Source: Thioploca sp.
GTDB taxonomy: Bacteria > Pseudomonadota > Gammaproteobacteria > Beggiatoales > Beggiatoaceae
DNA length: 39,991 bases
Direction of reading: 5' to 3'
Assembly: GCA_030627125.1 (NCBI GenBank)
Contig: DAOUSR010000009.1
Location: forward strand, 1-39,991
This document shows positions 8,431-17,507 of the stretch, piece by piece. The notes under the pieces are model-generated. The model had not been told where the DNA came from. It did not search any database and worked only from the letters and a program-made list of their open reading frames with translations. Made by a program: the position numbers and the translations under genes. Within the stretch, counting starts at the first letter, position 1. The number at the start of each line of letters is the position of its first letter.

Positions 8431-9582
8431 CTAGTCAACCCTCGGAAATTCAACGATAAAAGATGCTCCATGCCCTAATATACTCTCACACCACACTTTA
8501 CCTTGCATTGCCTCTACTAATTGTTTCACAATAAACAAACCTAAACCAGTTGAGTGTTCACCGCCTGTTGGCTGTGGAGTTAAGCGAGTGAATTGACCAA
8601 ATAATTTTTGCTGATCAGCATCACTCAATCCTGGTCCTTCGTCTTGGATTTTAAAACGTACCTTATCATGATTATTATCAAAATTTATTAAAATTCTTTT
8701 ATTTGGTAATGAGTATTTTATTGCATTTGAAATTAAATTGTCTAAAATCCTATAGATACTATTAGTATCAACTTTGGTATAGCATTTATCATCCGCATAA
8801 TTTAATTGTAATTGAATATTTTTAGCTTTGGCAATTGTAGTATAATTTTTTACTAACCCTTGTACAATGGGTAGAACATCTTGTTTGCTAAACGATAAAT
8901 TAATTTTACCTAACTCAATTGCATTAACTTCTAATATATTTTTTACTAAATTAAACATTTGTTGCGAACTAGTTAATATCTTACCTGCTATTTCAATTAC
9001 TTCATCATCATCTATATCTTTGCAATCACATTGTAGTATTTCGGAAAATCCTTGAATTGCAGTAATAGGATTCTTTAAATCATGGACAGCCATGTTTAAA
9101 AATTCATTTTTTTTCCGCAGTTCTTGAGTCCGTTCAGCAACTTTTTTTTCTAAATCAGCATAAAATTGAACTAGTTTTTGCTCTTGATAATAATGCTCAA
9201 TCGCTCCTTTAATAGTTAAATTAAAATTAGTCGGTTCCCAAGGTTTAGCGATGTAATGATATAGATTAGATTTGTTAACCGCATTTCCTATGGCTTCTAC
9301 ATCAGCTTGGCCGGTCAATAAAATTTTTAAAGTGGCTGGCATAATAGCATGAATTTCTATTAATAGCTCATCTCCTTTCATGCCTGGCATTATTTGATCA
9401 CAAATAACCACTGGTAATTCAACTTTGTCTTCTTGTAATTCTTCAATAACTTCCAAAGCTTCTTCAGCAGATTCCACTGTTTCAATTCGATATTTACCAG
9501 CAAAATAGTCTTTAAGTTGGCATTTAAGTGCTTCTAATAGGATTGATTCGTCATCAATACATAAAATAACTGGTGTTGTCAT
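8431..9582 (-). CDS. Receiver domain-histidine kinase hybrid
   Basis: A 383-residue soluble protein. The receiver (1-125) has D10/D11, phosphoacceptor D62 in 'VICDQIMPGMKGDE', T90 in 'LLTGQAD' and K113 in 'AKPW', an RpfG-like receiver type. A coiled-coil linker (about 135-160) leads to the HisKA helix with H167 in 'AVHDLKNPITAI'. The HATPase domain has the N-box 'DNLISNAIKYS', G1 'DEGPGLS', the 'FGQFTRL' F-box and G2 'TGLGLFIV'. All catalytic boxes look intact. It is closely related to the protein at 23160-24323, with identical positions of D62, K113 and H167. No regulator gene is adjacent, so the partner is unknown. Confidence 0.92.
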   Translation of the reverse strand: MTTPVILCIDDESILLEALKCQLKDYFAGKYRIETVESAEEALEVIEELQEDKVELPVVICDQIMPGMKGDELLIEIHAIMPATLKILLTGQADVEAIGNAVNKSNLYHYIAKPWEPTNFNLTIKGAIEHYYQEQKLVQFYADLEKKVAERTQELRKKNEFLNMAVHDLKNPITAIQGFSEILQCDCKDIDDDEVIEIAGKILTSSQQMFNLVKNILEVNAIELGKINLSFSKQDVLPIVQGLVKNYTTIAKAKNIQLQLNYADDKCYTKVDTNSIYRILDNLISNAIKYSLPNKRILINFDNNHDKVRFKIQDEGPGLSDADQQKLFGQFTRLTPQPTGGEHSTGLGLFIVKQLVEAMQGKVWCESILGHGASFIVEFPRVD

Positions 9583-9729
9583 GTAGGTTATATTAATTTG
9601 ATATATGTTTGGTTTCTTTTGTTTGTTAGAACTACATTTTTAATACAACTATTACTATTTACATATTTTTTATCTGAGTTTGTGGTGAGGGTATTAGTCC
9701 ATAGGATGATATTATAAATACTGCCCATT

Positions 9730-10323
9730 CTAACTTTTATGACTATTTACAATATAATTATTCGCTTTTTTATTTTGTTTTATAGTAATAATTTTTTCTT
9801 TTTGGGCGTGAAATAAGAAGTCCTTAAATTTATTAAATCCATAATTAGATTCTTTAAAGGATGGCTCTAATTCCAACATTTTTGCCTTAATTTGACTGAT
9901 TATGGCTTCTTTGCCTTTTTCTTCAAATAATTTTACAACTTGAAGCAATAAATTATAAGCCAATAAAATATCTGGTTGAGTATTTACCTTGTTAGTTGAA
10001 GCATTATTACTATCTTGGGTAATCTGGTCTTGATTTTCAACATCTTGTATTGCAATTTTCTGCTCAATTCTTGGAAAGATTTTTTTACAGATTGAGTCAA
10101 GACAACAAAGCTGTTTTATCACTGCCATTTTATGCTTGGGTGAATAATCTCTAAAAGCTTGGTTAGCATACTTACAACAAACCACTAAATTAGTTAAATC
10201 ATCGCTACCACCTTTAGACTTAGGTACAATATGCTCAATTGTAGCTTCGTCAATGTTTAAAACAGCCTCACAATAAAAACATCTGCCACCTTGGTTAAAT
10301 AATAATGAACTCATTTTTTTCAT
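9730..10323 (-). CDS. HNH endonuclease-like protein with C-terminal LOTUS (OST-HTH)-like domain
   Basis: The N-terminal part (7-65) is an HNH fold: Cys15-x-x-Cys18, 'IEHIVPKSKGGSDDLTNLV' with Glu30-His31 and Asn45, then 'CCKYAN'. The second zinc knuckle, usually CxxCN, reads C-K-Y-A-N, so one ligand is Ala. I recall HNH relatives with a CCK..N form, so this may be a subfamily trait. After a Gln/Asn-rich linker (about 85-118), residues 123-192 read like an OST-HTH/LOTUS domain: 'VVKLFEEKGKEAIISQI' followed by 'LEPSFKESNYGFNKFKDFL' and a final strand ending 'NNYIV'. LOTUS domains bind RNA. The combination suggests a nuclease aimed at RNA or structured nucleic acid (inference). The gene stands alone on its strand with AT-rich gaps at both ends. 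Confidence 0.75.
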   Translation of the reverse strand: MKKMSSLLFNQGGRCFYCEAVLNIDEATIEHIVPKSKGGSDDLTNLVVCCKYANQAFRDYSPKHKMAVIKQLCCLDSICKKIFPRIEQKIAIQDVENQDQITQDSNNASTNKVNTQPDILLAYNLLLQVVKLFEEKGKEAIISQIKAKMLELEPSFKESNYGFNKFKDFLFHAQKEKIITIKQNKKANNYIVNSHKS

Positions 10324-10387
10324 GGTTAAATTCTGCTTATAACGGATTTTGGTGATAACTAATGTTACTGCGTAATATAATTATAGT

Positions 10388-11245
10388 TTAAGATTTTTTA
10401 TTGGAATAACTATATAACAGCTGAGTTATCTGTTCAGATAATAAACCAATTAAAAAAATTAGGATTGAAGTGATAAAGAGCAATACTCCCATATTAGTAA
10501 ACCGAGCATCAGTTATAAACGTGTAGCTATAGTAACTTAATCCTAGTACAAAGAAAAATACACTTAATGGACCAAATAATTTTAAGGGAGAATATAAAGT
10601 ACCAATTTTAAAAATAATCAATAAAAATCGTATCCCATCTCTTAACAATTTGATGTGACTTTTGCCAATTCTGGTATGTGCAATTATGGGAATGTAACTG
10701 ACGCTATAACCAGCTCGAAAGAATGCCATAGTAATTGTGGTTGGATAAGAAAAACCATTTGGTAATAAATAGAGAAATTCACTAAATTTAGCAGCCCGCA
10801 CAGCCCGAAATCCAGAAGTTAAATCAGCAATGTTATGTCCAGATATCCAACTTGCAAGCCAATTATAAAAGCTATTTGCCCACAAACGCCCAATACTAGC
10901 TTGGGAACCAGAATTACGAGCTCCAACTACCATATCATATCCAGATTTCAACTCAGCTAACAAATTCTCAATATCTTTTGGATCGTGTTGCCCGTCAGCA
11001 TCCATAAATACTAAAATATCTCCACTTGCCGCCCTTGCTCCAGTTTTAATTGCCGCACCATTGCCTTTACTATATGGATGATTTATAACTGTAGCTCCAG
11101 ACTGTTCAGCAATTTTGGCCGAATCATCATTGGAACCATCGTTAACTATGATAATTTCTGCATTTGGATATTTTTTAATTAACTTTGGCAGAAGAATCTT
11201 TAAACTATCTGCTTCATTAAGACAAGGTAGGATAATAGTTAGCAT
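10388..11245 (-). CDS. Family 2 glycosyltransferase with C-terminal membrane segments
   Basis: Residues 1-225 form a GT-A domain with 'LPCLNEADSL', 'IVNDGSNDDS' (33-42), the DxD in 'MDADGQHDP' (81-89) and 'DLTSGFRAVRA', as in polyprenyl-phosphate mannose or glucose synthases. Two hydrophobic segments follow (about 222-242 and 253-272), giving the DPM1-plus-two-helices architecture. The usual reaction makes a polyprenyl-phosphate sugar at the inner face of the membrane. Such donors feed GT39-type transferases, and a decayed member of that group lies at 21979-22637. The gene is monocistronic and divergent from the HD gene. The sugar is not predictable. Confidence 0.88.
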   Translation of the reverse strand: MLTIILPCLNEADSLKILLPKLIKKYPNAEIIIVNDGSNDDSAKIAEQSGATVINHPYSKGNGAAIKTGARAASGDILVFMDADGQHDPKDIENLLAELKSGYDMVVGARNSGSQASIGRLWANSFYNWLASWISGHNIADLTSGFRAVRAAKFSEFLYLLPNGFSYPTTITMAFFRAGYSVSYIPIIAHTRIGKSHIKLLRDGIRFLLIIFKIGTLYSPLKLFGPLSVFFFVLGLSYYSYTFITDARFTNMGVLLFITSILIFLIGLLSEQITQLLYSYSNKKS

Positions 11246-11575
11246 TGTTACCTCAATAAATTTTTAGAAATAATATGATTTAAACATTAAAAAAGTAGAA
11301 TAACTAGAATTTTATTATCCAAATTTTTTAAATTGGTATGTTTTATACAGGGAATTCAAACTAATAATTTTTTAACAATATTTTGCACAAAGGTATTATA
11401 TTTAATATAAGATATAATTACAATTTTATAATTGAAATTCAATCATTTTCAAATTTAAATTCTGGTTTCTTCTAACTCTTAATTTAATTTGCGTAATATC
11501 AGTTTGTAAGTATTTAATAATTTGGTTACAATGCTATATGATTTTAACTAAGTATTACTATTAGGGTATTAAAAA
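11246..11575. other. Divergent intergenic region with promoters for two genes
   Basis: This 330-base region separates the GT2 gene (minus strand) from the HD phosphohydrolase gene (plus strand) and must carry both promoters. It is extremely AT-rich. A TGCTATAT segment near 11532-11539 could be the extended -10 element for the plus-strand gene. I see no RNA gene or coding remnant. Confidence 0.35.
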
Positions 11576-12415
11576 ATGTTTAATCCTACTGAATTGGTTA
11601 TTGATGGTTTTGTTGAACAACTTGATAAAGCTTATCGACGTAATTACGGCAAATTAGAAGCTAGTAATAGTGAAATTATTTCTTGGGCTGGACGCATGGC
11701 TTTAGAACATTTCGCTAACAGTGATGCAATGTATCATAATATGGAACATACTATTATGGTAACTTTAGTTGGCCAAGAAATTTTAAGAGGCAAACATATT
11801 CGTGAAGGCGGAGTTTCACACCGTGATTGGTTAAATTTTATAATTTCCTTACTATGTCATGATATAGGCCATGTACGTGGAATATGCCGTGATGATAAAG
11901 ATGGTCGTTATACTACTGGCATTAAGAATGAAATGATAACATTACCACAAGGAGCAACTGATGCTTCAATGTCACCTTATCACGTTGACCGAGGTAAGCT
12001 TTTTATTCGGGAACGGTTTGGAGGTAATCCAATTATTGATGCTGAAGTAATTGCAGCTAATATAGAGCTTACTCGTTTCCCAGTGCCTGACGATACTGAT
12101 CATCAAAGTACTTCATCTTATCCAGGTTTGGTTAGAGCTGCTGATTTAATAGGTCAGTTAGCAGACCCACATTATTTACGTAAACTTCCCACATTATTTT
12201 ATGAATTTCAAGAAACTGGGATAAATGAGCAATTAGGTTATTATACTCCTTATGATTTACGAGTTAAATATCCTTCATTTTATTGGGGAATTGTTAGTAG
12301 CTATATCCAAAATGCTTTACATTATTTACGTGTGACTCAAGAAGGTAAACAGTGGATTGCTAATTTATATTCACATGTATTTTCTTCAGAACACAAAGAA
12401 TTCCATAATATTTAA
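11576..12415 (+). CDS. HD-domain metal-dependent phosphohydrolase
   Basis: A 279-residue soluble protein. Metal-binding motifs are 'YHNMEHT' (H54 and H58), 'CHDIGHV' (H95-D96 and H99) and a later 'SPYHVDRG' with H136, the pattern of HD/PDEase-type phosphohydrolases, including the cyclic nucleotide phosphodiesterase catalytic fold. The specific substrate (cyclic nucleotide, nucleotide or other phosphate ester) is not shown by sequence. It is 34 bases upstream of the c-di-GMP protein on the same strand, so both may belong to one transcription unit concerned with second messengers (inference). A weak AGGG lies upstream of the ATG. Confidence 0.85.
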   Translation: MFNPTELVIDGFVEQLDKAYRRNYGKLEASNSEIISWAGRMALEHFANSDAMYHNMEHTIMVTLVGQEILRGKHIREGGVSHRDWLNFIISLLCHDIGHVRGICRDDKDGRYTTGIKNEMITLPQGATDASMSPYHVDRGKLFIRERFGGNPIIDAEVIAANIELTRFPVPDDTDHQSTSSYPGLVRAADLIGQLADPHYLRKLPTLFYEFQETGINEQLGYYTPYDLRVKYPSFYWGIVSSYIQNALHYLRVTQEGKQWIANLYSHVFSSEHKEFHNI

Positions 12416-12449
12416 ATCTTCTAAATTTGGATATGGTTTATCATAACAC

Positions 12450-15400
12450 ATGTTGCATAAAATATCTCTTAAAAACACTTATCTTTCGTTATTTTTAGTT
12501 GCAATTGTTGGATTAGGATTATCTGTAACAGCGTTTGTTTATGTAAAGCAATGGGAAGTAAAACAAGCGATTGAAATACATCAAAAACAACATGATTATG
12601 TGCGAGTGTTACAGCAAACTTTTATAACTTTAGAAAATGTTTTAACCTCAATTCGACGTTTATACCATGTACATCATGAACTAACTCAACAGAATTTTAC
12701 TAAATTTGTTAACAGTGATTTACTCATTCACTCTGGTATTCAAGCTTTAGAATGGATATCTGTTGCCCCAACATTTGAGCATACATTTTGGGAATTATCT
12801 CCATTAAATAAAAGACAAATCGTAGAGCAACGAGATAGATATTATCCAGTTAGATTTATTGAATCTAAAACTAATTATATCAATCGATTAAATTATGATA
12901 TTGGCTCTAATACTATTTTAAAACAAGCTTTAGAGACAGCTCGTGATTCAGGACAATTTACTGCTAGTGGAGCCATTGAAATATTGACAGATACTGGTAA
13001 AACATTAGGGTTAAACGTTTTTATACCAGTTTATCAAAATAACAATTATTCCCATTCTACAATTGCGGAACGACGGCATGACATAATTGGATTTGCTATA
13101 GGAGTATTATCATTAGATAGTTTAGCTGAGAACGTGTTACGCATCCGTAAACAAAGAACTAATGCGGTTTTACAAATCTTTGATAAAACTCCAAATACTG
13201 AAATTCAAAAATTATATTCTCCAACTTGGTATCAAGAGCAAATTTATGACCCAACCAATGAGTTATGGCAAGATTATTTAGATATTGGAGGTAGATTATG
13301 GCAAATTACATTTTCTAAAGTATCAAATGCTCCTTTCCATCAAACCTGGTATGCCTGGATAATCTTAGCAATAGGAACACTATTTACCTTGGGGTTATTG
13401 CGTTATATCTACATAATTTTGATTCAATTTCAATGGGCAGATAAATTAGTTGCTAAACGTACTCAAAGCCTTTATTCTTCTAATCAAGCTTTAAATAAAG
13501 AAATTAAAGTTCGTGAACAGATGACTAAGGATTTATATGCTTCCAGACAACGCTTTCAGGCCATTTTTGCTGAAGCCGCTATTGGGATTTTACAAACTAG
13601 CTTAACCGGAGAAATATTAGATAGCAATAGAGCATCACAAGCATTATTTAGATATCGAGAACAAGAGTTAAATATTAAATATTTCAATAATTTAGTCCAT
13701 CCTGATGATGTGAATAAAGATCAATTTATGTTAGAAAAAATGTTAGCTGGTAAATACGATAGTTATCAGGTTGATAAACGTTATATCTGTAAAAATGGTA
13801 CCATTATATGGGCCAATCAAAGTAGCTCAATTGCTCGTGATACTACTCAATCATTTATTATTAATATGATAGAAGATATAACTGAACGTAAATATGCCGA
13901 AGAAGCTAGACGAGAAGCCGAAAAAAAATATCGAGATATTTTTGAAAATGCAATTGAAGGTATTTTTCAATGTAGTCCTAATGGCCATTATTTAAGCGTT
14001 AATCCAGCCTTTGTGCGAATATTTGATTATGAATCAGCCGCCCAAGTTTATACTGAAACTAATAATACTAGACAATATCTTGATCCAAAAAAATATTTGG
14101 AATTTTTAACTCTATTAGAAACTCGTTCTAACTTATCTGATTTTGAATATCAAGCTCGTTGCAAAACTGGCAGAATAATTTGGGTAAATGAAACGATACG
14201 AGTGGTACGTGATGATGGTAAGATTCGTTATTACGAAGGTATGGTTGAAGATATTACTGAACGTAAACTTATTGAAAAAAAGTTACAGTATGATGCTACT
14301 CATGATCAACTTACCGGTTTGTTAAATCGGGCAGCTTTTACTAAAATTTTAACTCAAGTATTAGCTACTAATACAAAGAAAATTGCGGTATTATTTGTTG
14401 ATTTAGATCGGTTTAAAATTGTTAATGATAGTTTGGGTCATTTTGTTGGAGACCAGCTGCTTATCGAATTGGCTCAACGTTTAAACAATGCTGTCGCTAA
14501 AAATGATACTGTAGCTCGTTTTGGTGGTGATGAATTTTCTATCTTATTAAAAGACATTATAGATTTAGAATCATTAAAACAACGAGTTGAATTTATTCAA
14601 GCTGAATTATGTAAATCTTATACTCTAAAAAATGAGACTTTTAACACTACTGCTAGTATCGGTATTTCGTTGGGTGATTTGAGATATAATAATGCTGATG
14701 ATATGTTGCGAGATGCTGATACAGCAATGTACGAAGCTAAAAAACAAGGTAGAGGTAAATTTTTAATTTTCCAACCGGGGATGCGAACTAAGGTTATTAA
14801 TATATTAAGGATGGAATCAGACTTGCGTAAAGCTTTGGAACGAGAAGAATTTCGTCTGTATTACCAACCAATTATCTCCTTAGAAAATCAAAATACCGTG
14901 GGTTTAGAAGCTTTAATTCGGTGGATACATCCAGAAAAAGGTTTAATTCCTCCAGACAGTTTTATTCCTTTAGCAGAAGAATCGGGTTTGATCGAAGAAT
15001 TAGGCTTGTGGGTATTTGAAACTGCTTGTAATCAATTAAAACAATGGCAGACTCAGTTTCACCATCATGCTAATTTAGGTATGAATATTAATGTGTCACC
15101 AATCCAATTTAAACAACCACGATTAGTCCGTCAAATTCAGGATATTATTGAAAAAAGTGGCATTAAAGGCCCAACTTGCCGAGTTGAAATTACTGAAACA
15201 GCCATGATGCAAGAACCAGAAAAAGCTTTAGCACTGTTAAATGATTTAAAAAACTTAGAAATACTTTTATATATAGATGATTTTGGTACTGGTTATTCAT
15301 CGTTAAGTTATTTACAAAAATTTCCGATAGATGCGTTAAAAATTGACAAAAGCTTTATTCAGGAAATTGAATCTTCTTCTAAATCAGCCCAAATTGTGTA

Positions 15401-15596
15401 TGCTATTATTGCTTTAGGTAAAGCTTTTAATTTAAGAATAGTTGCTGAAGGGGTTGAGAGTAAAGCCCAAGCTTCTATGCTACAAGCTGCTAAATGTAAT
15501 CATGTGCAAGGCTATCTATTTTCAAGACCGCAAACGGTAGAAACTTTGGAAGAATTTCTTAGAGTTGAAGTACATGATTTGGTTAATTATGCCTAA
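12450..15596 (+). CDS. CHASE-PAS-PAS-GGDEF-EAL cyclic-di-GMP protein
   Basis: A 1048-residue inner-membrane signalling protein. Helix 1 is at about 12-32, a periplasmic CHASE-type sensor at about 65-290 and helix 2 at about 300-325. Two PAS domains follow (365-480 and 490-605, each ending in 'DITERK'). The cyclase domain (610-775) has intact GGDEF (692-696). The phosphodiesterase domain (785-1040) has EAL (820-822), 'NINVSPIQF', 'ITETAMM', 'IDDFGTGYSSL', 'LKIDKSFI' and 'VAEGVES'. Both catalytic sites look complete, so it can in principle make and degrade c-di-GMP. The inhibitory RxxD site before GGDEF reads AKND, so product inhibition is probably lost. The ligand of the CHASE domain is unknown. 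Confidence 0.95.
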   Translation: MLHKISLKNTYLSLFLVAIVGLGLSVTAFVYVKQWEVKQAIEIHQKQHDYVRVLQQTFITLENVLTSIRRLYHVHHELTQQNFTKFVNSDLLIHSGIQALEWISVAPTFEHTFWELSPLNKRQIVEQRDRYYPVRFIESKTNYINRLNYDIGSNTILKQALETARDSGQFTASGAIEILTDTGKTLGLNVFIPVYQNNNYSHSTIAERRHDIIGFAIGVLSLDSLAENVLRIRKQRTNAVLQIFDKTPNTEIQKLYSPTWYQEQIYDPTNELWQDYLDIGGRLWQITFSKVSNAPFHQTWYAWIILAIGTLFTLGLLRYIYIILIQFQWADKLVAKRTQSLYSSNQALNKEIKVREQMTKDLYASRQRFQAIFAEAAIGILQTSLTGEILDSNRASQALFRYREQELNIKYFNNLVHPDDVNKDQFMLEKMLAGKYDSYQVDKRYICKNGTIIWANQSSSIARDTTQSFIINMIEDITERKYAEEARREAEKKYRDIFENAIEGIFQCSPNGHYLSVNPAFVRIFDYESAAQVYTETNNTRQYLDPKKYLEFLTLLETRSNLSDFEYQARCKTGRIIWVNETIRVVRDDGKIRYYEGMVEDITERKLIEKKLQYDATHDQLTGLLNRAAFTKILTQVLATNTKKIAVLFVDLDRFKIVNDSLGHFVGDQLLIELAQRLNNAVAKNDTVARFGGDEFSILLKDIIDLESLKQRVEFIQAELCKSYTLKNETFNTTASIGISLGDLRYNNADDMLRDADTAMYEAKKQGRGKFLIFQPGMRTKVINILRMESDLRKALEREEFRLYYQPIISLENQNTVGLEALIRWIHPEKGLIPPDSFIPLAEESGLIEELGLWVFETACNQLKQWQTQFHHHANLGMNINVSPIQFKQPRLVRQIQDIIEKSGIKGPTCRVEITETAMMQEPEKALALLNDLKNLEILLYIDDFGTGYSSLSYLQKFPIDALKIDKSFIQEIESSSKSAQIVYAIIALGKAFNLRIVAEGVESKAQASMLQAAKCNHVQGYLFSRPQTVETLEEFLRVEVHDLVNYA

Positions 15597-15662
15597 GTAT
15601 AGTTTATTATCAGATACACAGTCGAGAAATACTATTTTTGGTCTTATCCTAAATATACAAAT

Positions 15663-16514
15663 ATGTCAACTATAATTGTAGCTGGTGCAACCAATCAAAT
15701 CGGGCATTTTTTATTACCACGATTACAAAATTATAATATAGTTGCAATTAGTCGCCAATCACGTCCTAATTCCGATAAAATAACATGGTTACAGACCGAT
15801 TTAGCAACTGAAATTTTACCGATTAAAACATCTAGTCAGTTATTTTATTCGGCTCCTTTACCATTATTACCGCTATTATTGGCACGTTTACCGCAAACGA
15901 CATTATTAACAAGAGTTATTACTTTTAGCTCAACTAGCCGTTTTACTAAAGAAGATTCAACTGATGCCAAGGAACAAGCTATAGCCAACCAATTAATTCA
16001 AGCCGAAATAGCATTGATAAAAGAATGCCAACAGCGTAATATAGTTTGGACAATATTAAGGCCAACTTTAGTTTATGGCTGTGGTTTGGATAAAAATGTA
16101 ACTTTTATTGCTAATTTTATTCATCGCTTTGGATTTTTCCCCATTGTTGGGCAAGGGACCGGACTACGTCAACCAGTCCATGCTGATGATTTAGCTCAAG
16201 CGTGTGTTCAAGCGGCTTTATCTCCAAACACGATTAATAAAGCTTATAATTTAACTGGTGGACAAACCCTTAGTTATCACAATATGGTTATGGCTATTTT
16301 TAAATCCTTAGGCAAAAAACCACAGATTATATCAGTTCCATTACCATTATTTACTACTATGATGCGTGGGATAACTTGGCTACCTAAATATGCTCACTTA
16401 TCAACTGCGATGGCAACACGAATTAACCAAGATTTATGTTTTGACTGTACCGAAGCCAAACATGATTTTAACTACCAACCTAGAAAATTTACGGACCTAG
16501 GATTATGCTTTTGA
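15663..16514 (+). CDS. NAD(P)-binding SDR/epimerase-like protein, atypical
   Basis: A 283-residue extended short-chain dehydrogenase-like protein. The N-terminal 'VAGATNQIG' (6-14) is the dinucleotide-binding GxxGxxG variant, and 'ILRPTLVYG' and 'HADDLAQA' are epimerase-like landmarks. The catalytic YxxxK is not visible: after 'FSSTSRF' the expected region has no Tyr-x3-Lys. It may act as an atypical SDR without classical epimerase chemistry, or use other residues. Its last ten bases overlap the following WecA-type gene, so the two are translationally coupled. WbpV/WbpL-like pairs in O-antigen synthesis have the same order, which suggests a role in making a lipid-linked sugar (inference). Confidence 0.78.
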   Translation: MSTIIVAGATNQIGHFLLPRLQNYNIVAISRQSRPNSDKITWLQTDLATEILPIKTSSQLFYSAPLPLLPLLLARLPQTTLLTRVITFSSTSRFTKEDSTDAKEQAIANQLIQAEIALIKECQQRNIVWTILRPTLVYGCGLDKNVTFIANFIHRFGFFPIVGQGTGLRQPVHADDLAQACVQAALSPNTINKAYNLTGGQTLSYHNMVMAIFKSLGKKPQIISVPLPLFTTMMRGITWLPKYAHLSTAMATRINQDLCFDCTEAKHDFNYQPRKFTDLGLCF

Positions 16515-17503
16515 TGTGTTTAGCTTTTTTGCTATCAGCTGGATTGACTTTATATCTTAGTCGTCCAGAAACAGCCCTGTGTATTCTTGATAAGCCAAAT
16601 GACCGTTCTTTACATGTCAAACCTACCCCAGTTACTGGCGGAGTGGCAATATTATTAGCCTGTGTTATAACACTATTCATAGTTGATTGGTTTTACCTAC
16701 CTCTCCAAAATTATATATGGATATTTATCAGTTGTTTGCTGATTGCAGTTATTTCTTTTGTTGATGATTGTAAGCAAATATTAATTTCTTATCGTTTACT
16801 AACCCATTGTATTTCGGCAATTTTATTGTTATGGCAATGCGATTTATTCATTACTATCTTGCCCGGTTTGGATTGGACATTACCAGAAATTCTCCAAATT
16901 AGTATTTCTTTTTTATTTGTAGTGTGGATGACTAATTTATACAATTTTATGGATGGTATGGATGGTTTTGCTGGAGGTATGGCGATCTTTGGATTTGGCA
17001 CTTTTGCTATTTTAGGTTTTGTAGCTGACCAACAGTTATTTATGTGGTTAAACTTGATTATAATCAGCACTGTAGGTGGTTTTTTAATATTTAACTTTCC
17101 ACCTGCGAAAATTTTTATGGGCGATGTAGGAGCGTCTAGCTTAGGTTTTTTAGCCGCATCTTTTAGCTTATGGGGTAATCGTGATGGTATATTTTCTTTG
17201 TGGATAGCTTTACTGATATTTTCGCCATTTATCGTGGATGCTACAATTACTTTATTAAGACGTTTGTTAGCTGGCGAAATTTTCTGGTTGCCCCATAAAT
17301 CACATTATTATCAACGTTTAGTACAGCTAGGTTGGGGACATAAACGCACAGTGTTATGGGAATATGTATTAATGGCGGCTTGCAGTATCTCAGCGTTGCT
17401 GGCTGTTTTATTACATGCTCAAGGGTATTTTTTATTTGGTTGGGTTATTGTTTATATTTTATTGATATATATAGTAACAAAAATAGAAAATTTGCAACTT
17501 TAG
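16505..17503 (+). CDS. WecA/WbpL-type polyprenyl-phosphate sugar-1-phosphate transferase (GT4)
   Basis: A 332-residue polytopic membrane enzyme of the MraY/WecA family. It transfers a sugar-1-phosphate from a UDP-sugar to undecaprenyl phosphate, starting O-antigen or related glycans. Motifs seen are the N-terminal 'DKPNDRSLHVKPTPVTGG', the acidic pair in 'SFVDDC', 'NLYNFMDGMDGFAGG', 'KIFMGDVGASSLGFL' and the cytoplasmic 'HKSHYYQRL' loop that corresponds to the HxHhxxR-type segment. About ten hydrophobic segments are visible. It overlaps the SDR gene upstream and ends four bases before the stop of plsC on the opposite strand. WbpL is the nearest style by length and gene context. The sugar is not certain. 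Confidence 0.9.
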   Translation: MLLMCLAFLLSAGLTLYLSRPETALCILDKPNDRSLHVKPTPVTGGVAILLACVITLFIVDWFYLPLQNYIWIFISCLLIAVISFVDDCKQILISYRLLTHCISAILLLWQCDLFITILPGLDWTLPEILQISISFLFVVWMTNLYNFMDGMDGFAGGMAIFGFGTFAILGFVADQQLFMWLNLIIISTVGGFLIFNFPPAKIFMGDVGASSLGFLAASFSLWGNRDGIFSLWIALLIFSPFIVDATITLLRRLLAGEIFWLPHKSHYYQRLVQLGWGHKRTVLWEYVLMAACSISALLAVLLHAQGYFLFGWVIVYILLIYIVTKIENLQL

Positions 17504-17507
17504 ATTT

